Shown here in pieces: positions 9,701 through 31,500 of a stretch of DNA of 64,000 nucleotides (the stretch's first letter is position 1; every line of letters begins with the position of its first letter). The translations under genes were made by a program, and so were the position numbers. The notes beneath the pieces were generated by a model that saw only the letters and a program-made list of their open reading frames with translations, had not been told where the DNA came from and made no database searches. The DNA comes from Pseudomonas sediminis (GTDB lineage: Bacteria > Pseudomonadota > Gammaproteobacteria > Pseudomonadales > Pseudomonadaceae): positions 248,001 through 312,000 of the forward strand of contig NZ_NIQU01000002.1 of assembly GCF_002741105.1 (NCBI RefSeq), written 5' to 3'.

Positions 9701-9842
9701 CGCCGAAGACAACGCGCCAGCGGCGTGTGCCGCCGCCCCAGAGGACAGCAAGGCGCCGCGGACGGCGGCAGATTTCCCCCTTGCCGATCTCGACGACGCC
9801 GCCTTCGGTGACCTGCTCGCGGAACTCAATTCGACCGACTGA
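6705..9842 (+). CDS. NRPS protein 1: degenerate C/interface-like domain - A(His?) - T
   Basis: Module 1 of the siderophore synthetase (1045 residues). Residues 1-410 look like a C-superfamily domain (FRISPQQARAW at the start), but the HHxxxDG motif is replaced by GAPNALD near residue 130, so it cannot condense normally. It resembles the 'interface' domains described as partners of siderophore beta-hydroxylases. The A domain spans about 410-910, with YTSGSSGQPKG and YRTGD. Pocket residues read as D-S-A-S-I-A-E-V-W-K, nearest to published His codes (DSELTAEVCK). The T domain has FFQIGGDSI with phosphopantetheine Ser960. The GGDSI form is usual before E domains, yet no E follows. The tail FPLADLDDAAFGDLLAEL is probably a docking segment. 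The start has GAGGAA six bases upstream. Confidence 0.9.
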   Translation: MSALTGFRISPQQARAWRATQSGTTNDAASRLVIDVTLAPSPSDIEARLHALAQREEILSTTLHAMPGMALPIQVIEEQPRVTFVAEDWRDDETARRDALANDILGSGSVLSVRYARVGQERWLLCLEGAPNALDLASLTLIAAELLGATAPERLQYVDYAEWKNGLLEDESDGQAARFWQQTQAENAPLALNALQTASGDTPCEAALHRLSGLPSRADLEALATRAGAKLDEWLFAAWSVLIARLSGQQRIQLGWQDDGRGEGLEQALGLFEQRLPVHIEVDLQTALTPQIANLLAPLRQAIGWRDHYNSEQNCPLYFAWRELDLAKELGTPTAASGLQSPFALGMECHANGNGKLELHLAYDRTRFDSTAITYLEEQWACLLQGLGTGESALGAIPLFGPHQEQGLQTSSVHAVVRDASVLTLIEERARTNPDAPALVDANGMTRYGELMTQVDALARRLRTEGIQTGDVVGILMQRGRQAIVAMLAALRAGAAYVPLDPAYPAERLSYMIDNSAARLLLTTEDLQAGIDTTVATLPIETVHAAANADETPLPDIAGEQTAYLIYTSGSSGQPKGVPISHAALSRSTQVRMAFYPEPVQAYLLLSSLSFDSSVAGIYWTLCQGGLLVLPANGEELDLEVLAGLIERHRVSHSLSLPSLYETLLDYCNASTLAHLRTWIVAGEPCTPRVLAKHRNKTAQAQLVNEYGPTEATVWATADVLSDTTSDDSMISIGRPIPGMLLCLLNEHGQLAAIGEPGEIHLGGLTLTSGYLGLPEQTASAFVRYPHIAAGQRLYRTGDLARRRVDGRLDFLGRRDQQIKIRGHRVERGEIERALQSHSEVREAVVIAQVHEGSARLIAYFTDRHGYAPDAQALNSFLHDRLPSYMVPAAFIHLPALPHTPNGKLDLNALPDPDHLVAANAAYVAPRNDMEVALTEICQQVLKRERIGVQDNFFQIGGDSILSLQIVSRANQQGIRLSAKQIFESETIERMAQVATRGTAEDNAPAACAAAPEDSKAPRTAADFPLADLDDAAFGDLLAELNSTD

Positions 9843-9897
9843 AACGGGGCCCTGCCTGAACGCCCCTTCACCCACTTATGCACCTAAGGTCAACCGG

Positions 9898-23958
<14,061 letters not shown>

Positions 23959-24045
23959 CAGGCGCCGCGCTGGCTGCCCCACGGGGCGCCGGCGCACGCC
24001 CTGCACTCCACACGTTTTCACGGCCTACGGACTGGAACAAGAATC

Positions 24046-27000
24046 ATGAGCAATATCGAGGACATTTACTCCCTCTCGCCCACCCAGCACGGTCTGCTGT
24101 TTCACAGCGTCTACGAACCAGACTCGCGCGTGTACTACCAGCAGCTCAGCCTGGACATGACCGGGCCGCTCGACACCGGCGCCTTCCGCCGTGCCTGGCA
24201 GGCACTCATGCAACGCCATGCGGTACTGCGCACTGCCTTTCTCTGGGAGGACCTGGACGACGCCTACCAAGTGGTGCAGCACGAAGTCCCCCTGCCACTG
24301 AGCGAGCTGGACTGGCGCGACCGCGACGAGGCCGAAGAGGCGCTGCGCCAGTGCGCGCGACAGGAGCGCGACCAGGCGCTGGAGCTCAACGACGCGCCGC
24401 TGATGCGCCTGTGCCTGGTGCGCCTGCCGGAGCAGCGCTGGCACCTGATCTGGACCTTCCACCATATCCTCATGGACGGCTGGAGCGTCGGCGTCGCCAT
24501 TCAGGAATGGCTGGCCCTCTACTACCAGCAGGTACGCGGCGACAATACCGGCCTGCCGCCAAGCCGCAGCTATCGCGACTACATCGCCTGGCTCGCCGAG
24601 CAGGACGTCCAGGCCACCGAACATTTCTGGCGCGAGCAACTGCAGGACTTCAGTGAACCCACGCCACTGCCGAGCTTCGCTCCGCTGCCCGAGGCGCCGC
24701 AGGCACATCCCTATGCCGAGCGTGAAACGCGCCTGGACGCCGCCGAGACCGAGCGCCTCAACCAGTTCGCGCGTAGTCAGCACCTGACCGTCAACACCCT
24801 GATCCAGGGTGCCTGGGCACTGCTGCTGGGACAGCATGCTGGGCGTGACGAGGTGGTCTACGGCATCACCGTCGCCGGTCGCCCGGACGGGCTGGCCGGT
24901 GTCGACAGCATGGTCGGCCTGTTCATCAACACCCTGCCGCTGCGCGTGCGCCTGGACGACAGCCGCACGCTCGGCGACTGGCTGCAGGATCTGCAGCATT
25001 GCAACAGCGACCTGCGCCAGCACGCCTATCTGCCGCTGAGCCGCCTCAAACCGCTGAGCCAGGTGCCAGCCGAGCGCGCGCTATTCGACTCGATCCTGGT
25101 ATTCGAGAACTTCCCCGTCACCGATGCCCTCAACCAGGACACCGAAGGCTTGCGCTTCAGCGCCCCGCCAGAACAACGCCGGGCCGATGGTATCCGCCTG
25201 ACCCAGGGCCGCAACCATTTCCCGCTGTCGCTGATCGTGGTGCCCGGTGAGCGCCTGGAATACCTGTTCAGCTACGACCGCAGTTGCTTCAGCGATGCCG
25301 AGATCGCCCTGCTCAGCGCCCAGCTACGTGCGATCCTGCTGGCCATGGCAGAGCAACCGCAGGCCAGGCTGCAAACGCTGGACTGGCTGAGCGCGGAAGA
25401 ACGCCTGCGCCTGCAAGACCATAGCCAGGGCGCGCACCTCGCCGTCGCCGCCAGTACGCTGCAGCAACGCTTCGTCAGCGGTGCGAAACGCCACCCCGAG
25501 CGCCTGGCCGTGCAGGATCGCAGGCGCGCCCTGAGCTACGCCGAACTGGATGCCGAGTCAAACCGCCTGGCCCATCGCCTGCAAAACCAGGGTATCGGCA
25601 GCGGCCAGTTGCTCGCCCTGGCCCTGGAGCGTAGCGTCGACTTCGTGGTGGCACTGCTGGCTACCCTGAAATGCGGCGCCGCTTACCTGCCGCTGGACCT
25701 CAAACAACCGGCCGGACGCCTGGCGGACATTCTCCAGGACAGCCGCGCCGACCTGCTGATCAGCCAGCGCGCGCTGCAGTCGCGCCTACCCCGTAGCGAA
25801 AGCCCGGCCCGGCTGTGGCTCGACGACGAGGCTGCCACGCTCGCCACACTACCCAGCACGCCTGTATCGGCTGGCGACGATGAGGACGCTCCGGCCTATG
25901 TCATCTACACCTCCGGCTCCACCGGTACCCCCAAGGGCGTGGTGATCGAACATCGCGCTATCGTCGGCTACCTCGCTGCCGTCGCCGAGCTGCTCGATCC
26001 GCCTCCAGCGGCGCGCTATGGCCTGCTCTCGACAGTGGCAGCCGACCTCGGTCATACCCAGCTGTTCGGCGCCCTGTGCAGCGGCGGCAGCCTGATCCTG
26101 GTCGACGAGGACACCAGCTTCGATCCACTGGCCCTGGCCGACTTCTTCGGCGAACACCCGGTGGACGCGCTGAAAATCACCCCCGGCCACCTGCAAGGCC
26201 TGCTCCAGGCTCACCCGGATCCGCGCCTGCTGCCGCGCGAGCGCCTGGTCTTCGGTGGCGATGCACTCAAGCCAGAACTGCTGCGTCAGGTCGCCGCCCT
26301 GGCGCCCACGCTGCAGTTGTTCAACCACTATGGCCCGAGCGAAGCCACGGTCGGTGCGCTGGCTACACCGCTCAGCGCCGATAGCAACCTGGTCGCCCTG
26401 GGCCGACCGCTGGCCAACCGCCGCCTGCGTGTGGTCGACGGCAACGGCCAGGCCGTGGCCATCGGTATTCCCGGCGAACTGTGGATCGCTGGCGACCTGG
26501 CGCGCGGCTACCTGCACCGCGCTGACCTCACCGCCGAGCGTTTCATCGAAACCGAGCAACAACGCTGGTATCGGACCGGCGACCGTGTGCGCTGGCTGGC
26601 CGATGGCCAACTGGCCTTCCTCGGCCGCATCGACAACCAGGTCAAGATTCGCGGCAATCGCATCGAGCTGGGTGAGGTCGAGGCCCAAATTCGCCGCCTC
26701 TCGCCCCTGATCGAGCAAGCCCTCGTGCGCGTACTGGAGGTGGACGGCACCCCGCGCCTGGTGGCCTATGTGGTAGCGAGCCAGTCGCTGTCGGCCAGCA
26801 AACTGTGCGACGACCTGAGCCGCCGCGTGCCGGACTACATGGTGCCGGCGCACGTCATCACTCTGGATGCCATCCCGCTGACTGCCAACGGCAAAGTGGA
26901 CCTTCGCAAGCTGCCACCGCCCAGCGCCCCGGCTAGCGATAGTGCCAACCATGTCGCCCCCCGCAACGAGGTCGAAACACTGCTCGCACGCATCTGGCAA

Positions 27001-28530
27001 GACGTGCTCAAAGTGGAGCGGATCGGCGTACACGACAACTTCTTCAGCCTGGGTGGCGACTCGATCCTCAACCTGCAGATCATCGCCCGCGCCAACCAGC
27101 AGGGGCTGAAGCTGACGCCCAAGCAATTGTTCGAGAACCGCACCATCGCCGACATCGCCCAGGTGCTCGGCGCCGGGGCTGAAAGTGCAGCCGCCCGGCA
27201 ACAGGGTGATGGCTTCGCCATTACGCTGAGCGCCGGCCAGCGCGCCCGCCTCGACGCAGGGGCACTGCAGCCTAGTTGGCGCTGCCTGAACCTTGACGGC
27301 GCACTGTCGACCGAGCATCTGGCCCAGGCCCTGGCCGCGCTACAGGGTCATCACCAGGCACTGCGTCTGGCCCTGCAGAACACCGCCGATGGCCAATGGC
27401 AGCAGCGCATGCTGGCCAGCCCCCTACCACTCGAGGTCAGCGAACAGACGCAAACCGATGAGACACTAGCGGCCCTGGCCGAGGCCGCTTTCGCCCGCCT
27501 CGATCTCGCTGCAGGACAAGGCCTGAGCGCCAGCCTGCTACGCGGCGCAACGGGGGATCGCTTGTTACTGGTCGCCCACCCGCTGTGTTGCGACGAGGCT
27601 GCCTGGCCGCTGCTGCTCGCCGACCTCAACCTGGCACTCGCGCAACTGCGATACCAGCGACCAATTCGCCTGTCCTATACCGGCGGTGAACTCGCGGCCT
27701 GGTGCGAGCACCAGCAGCAGGACGCTAGCAGCGAGCGCCTGGATGAGGTCTGGGAGCACTGGCTGCAGTTCGCCGACCTGGAGCTGCCAGCGCTGGATAT
27801 TAGCGGGCTGCCCAACACTCAGGCCGAACTGCGCCTGGACGCCACGACCTCGACGCAGCTCAAGCGTCTGCTCGACACGATGCAACTGGACTGGGAGTCG
27901 CTGCTGGCCGCCAGCTTGGTCGAACGCCTGGCGGGTGCAGGCAGCGCAACCGTCGCGCTGACGCTGCAGAGCGGACGGCCAGATGCCACACGCCTGCCAC
28001 TGCAGGCGCCGATCAGCCTGGCGGATCTTGATCCGGCACGCATCCTGGGCACCCTGACGGTGCCGGTACCCTTCTATCTGCAGGCGCCGAGCGGCGATGC
28101 ACTGGCCCGCTTGCAAGACGTAGCGGCGCAGTTGCACAGCTATCCGCAATTCGGCGCGGACTACGGCACCCTGCGCTACCTGGCAGACAACCCGTATTTG
28201 CTGGAGCCGTTGCGCCAATTGCCGGTCCCCGCAGTCGCCCTGCGCTGGCTGGGTGACTGGGACGCGCATCGCGAGGCACGGACGGTACTCGCCGGCATCC
28301 AGGCCGCCAACCATGAACCGACTCTGGCCGAAGCGCTGAGCCTCGACGCCTGCTGGCATGGCGGCGCCCTGCACCTCACTGCCACCGGGCCGCTGGCCAG
28401 CACCTGGCTGCCAGCCCTGGCGGCATACCTGCAAAACCTGGCCAGCCTGGCCGATAGCCCCGAGCTGCGTCCGGCTGGCACGGCGTTCCCGCTGTGTCAG
28501 GCGCAAGTCGCGACGCTGGCCAGCGAACCA
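24046..28530 (+). other. Module 6: C - A (Asp) - T - degenerate E/interface-like domain
   Basis: Pocket D-L-T-K-V-G-H-V-G-K from VAADLGHT, LKITPG, VFGGD and NHYGPSEATVG, the established Asp code (DLTKVGHIGK). The domain after T (about 27200-28510) resembles an epimerase, but its catalytic motif reads HPLCCDE instead of HHxxxD, so epimerisation is doubtful. It may be an interface domain recruiting a free hydroxylase. Confidence 0.8.
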
Positions 28531-31500
28531 CTGCCCTGGGCCCGCCTGGAAGACCTCTACCCGCTGTCGCCCATGCAACAGGGCATGCTGCTGCACACCC
28601 TGTTGCAGCCACACAGTGGCATCTACCTGATGCAACAGCGCTACAGCTGGGACGGCGAGCTGCAACGTCCAGCCATGGAACAGGCCTGGCGCCTGTTCCT
28701 CGATCGCCACCCCATGCTGCGCACCGCCTTCTGGTGGCAGGAAGATCACGAACCGCTGCAGTGCGTCTACCGCGATACCGAACTGGCCTTCGAGTGGTAT
28801 GACTGGCGTCACCTCGACGCCGAGCAACAGCGCGAGGCGATGGATGCCGTGCTGGCCGACGAGCGCCAACGCGGCTTCGACATGAGCCGTGCACCGCTCA
28901 CTTACCTGCGCGTGTTCCAGTTGGCCGAGCAGCGCTTCAGCATGGTGCGCAGCTTCCACCATATCCTCACCGATGCCTGGTGCTTCGGCCTGCTGATGGA
29001 AGATCTGCTGGCCATCTATCAGGCGCTGGCCCGTGATGAAGCGGTGGCGCGCCCTCGCTGGCGTCCGTTCCGTGGCTACATGAGCTGGCTGACACGCCAG
29101 GACATGGCCACCGCACAAGGTTTCTGGCGCAACGAACTGGCCGGTTTCGAAGCACCGACGCCCCTGCAGGTCGACCTCCCCGTGGCCCAGCAGGATCAAG
29201 CACCGGAACTGGTCGGCGACTGCAACCTGACCCTCAGTGTCGCCCGTACCCAGCGCCTGCAGCAGCTCTGCCAGAGCCATCAGTTGACACCCAACACCTG
29301 GATTCAGGGCGCGTGGGCCTTGCTGCTGTCACGCTACAGCGGCAACCGCGACGTGCTCTTCGGCGTCACCGTGGCCGGTCGCCCCACCGCGTTGGCGGGG
29401 GTCGAAGAGATAGTCGGCCTGTTCATCAACAGCCTGCCGCTGCGTGTCGACGTCGACCCCGAGCGTCCCGTGATCGACTGGCTGCAAGGCCTGCTGTCGC
29501 ACAACGCAGAGTTGCGCGACCATGAATACGCGCCCCTGGTGGACATCCAGCGGAACAGCGACATTCCCCGTGGTCAGCAGTTGTTCGACAGCCTGGTGGT
29601 GTTCGAGAACGCTCCGCTGGATGTGGCCAGCGTCCGACTCGACGGCTTCAGCATCGATATCTACGAAGACCGCGTGCACACCAACTTCCCGATGACGGTG
29701 GTGCTCTATCCAGGCGACCGCCTGGGCATTCGCCTGTCCTACGACCAGGGCCGCTTCACCCCGGACAGCGTGGAGCGCATGCTGGGGCACCTGGCGCACC
29801 TGCTCGGTGAAATGCTCGACCAGCCCGAGGCGGCGCTTGGCCAACTGCAGATGCTGCCCGAGGCTGAACGTCAGCAACTGCTGGTGGAGTGGAACCGCAG
29901 CGCCGTCGACTTCCCCCTGTCGTGCAGCTATGCAGAACTGTTCGGGGATCAGGTACGGGCACACCCACAGCGCCTCGCCGCAGTATGCGCCGATGACAGG
30001 CTCAGCTACGCCGAGCTCGACCAGCGCAGCAACGCCATCGCCCATGCCCTGCAGCAGGCCGGTGCCGGGCCGGACACTCTGGTCGCTCTCGCAGCCGAGC
30101 GTGGTCTGACGCTGCTGTGCATGATGATCGCCACGCTCAAGGCCGGCGCCGCCTTCCAGGCGCTGGACATCCAGCATCCGCCGCAGCGCCTGGGCGAGTT
30201 GCTCGACCTGAGCGCAGCGCCGCTGTTGCTGGTGGACGAGAAGGCCAGCGGCCTGCTCGACACGATGCTGAAGAACGTCACACGCCAGCCCACCAGCCTG
30301 ATCGCTCAGGAGCTCTGGCACGCCGATGTTCAGCCCGTGCAGTACACCCACCGTCCCGACCAGCTCGCTTACGTGATCTTCACCTCCGGCTCCACTGGCA
30401 CGCCCAAAGGCGCCCTGGTGGAGCAGCGCGGCATGCTCAACAACATCTTCGGCAAGGTGCCGACCCTGGGCCTGTGCAGCGAGGATCGCATCGCCCAGAC
30501 CGCCTCGCCGGCCTTCGATATCTCGATCTGGCAGTTCCTTGCCGCGCCGATCGTCGGCGCCACCGTGCACATCCTGCCGGACGCCGTCGCGCACGATCCG
30601 GCCGCCCTGCTCGACGCCATCGAGAGCCAGCGCCTGAACCTGCTCGAGGCGGTGCCGGCGCTGATTCGCGGCCTGCTTCAGGAGGCCGGCCCGCAGCACC
30701 AGCTCGACAGCCTGCGCTGGCTGCTGCCGACCGGTGAGGCGCTGCCACCGGCACTGGCTCGCGACTGGCGCAGCCGCTTCCCCGGCACCCCACTGATGAA
30801 CGCCTATGGCCCGGCCGAGTGCTCCGACGATGTGGCCTTCCACGCCATCCACCAGGCGCCGCAGGATGACTGCGCGCACATGCCGATCGGCCGGCCCACC
30901 GCCAACAACCAGTTGTACATCCTCGATGCCGAGCTGCGCCCGCAGCCCATCGGCGTGCCCGGCGAGCTGTGCGTCGCCGGTGTGGGGGTCGGCCGCGGCT
31001 ATCTGGGCGATGCCGAGCGTACCCGTGCGGCCTTCGTCGATCACCCGTTCGAGCCGGGCGCGCGCTTCTACCGCACCGGTGATATCGGCCGCTACCGCGC
31101 CGACGGCGTGATCGAGTACCTCGGCCGCCGCGACCAGCAGGTGAAGATCCGTGGCCACCGCATCGAACTGGGCGAGATCGAGAACCGCCTGATGCGCCAC
31201 CCGCAGGTCGACAGCGCCGTGGTTCTGGCCCTGCCGGACGCCCGCGGCGACCTGCAACTGCTGGCCTGCTACGTGCTCCGCGACGCGGCGCTGGACGCCG
31301 ACACGGCGCAGGCACTGCTGGTCGAGCACCTGCGCGGGCAACTGGCGAGCTACATGGTTCCTGGCCACTGGCGTCACCTGGAAAGCCTGCCGCTGAATGC
31401 CAACGGCAAGGTCGACCGCCGTGCACTGGCCGCCCTGGGTCTGCCCAGCGAGGCATCCGCCCAGGCCCAGGTGGCCCCACGCACCCCCACCGAGCAGGCT

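Noticed and set aside
3139..9842. Taurine dioxygenase or sulfur-metabolism role for the TauD-like genes
   Set aside because: They are embedded in an NRPS siderophore operon, one is fused to an NRPS, and motifs match SyrP-like hydroxylases.
9574..9897. N-terminal extension of NRPS protein 2
   Set aside because: It overlaps the end of NRPS protein 1 in another frame and encodes no domain; ATG 9898 starts a proper C domain.
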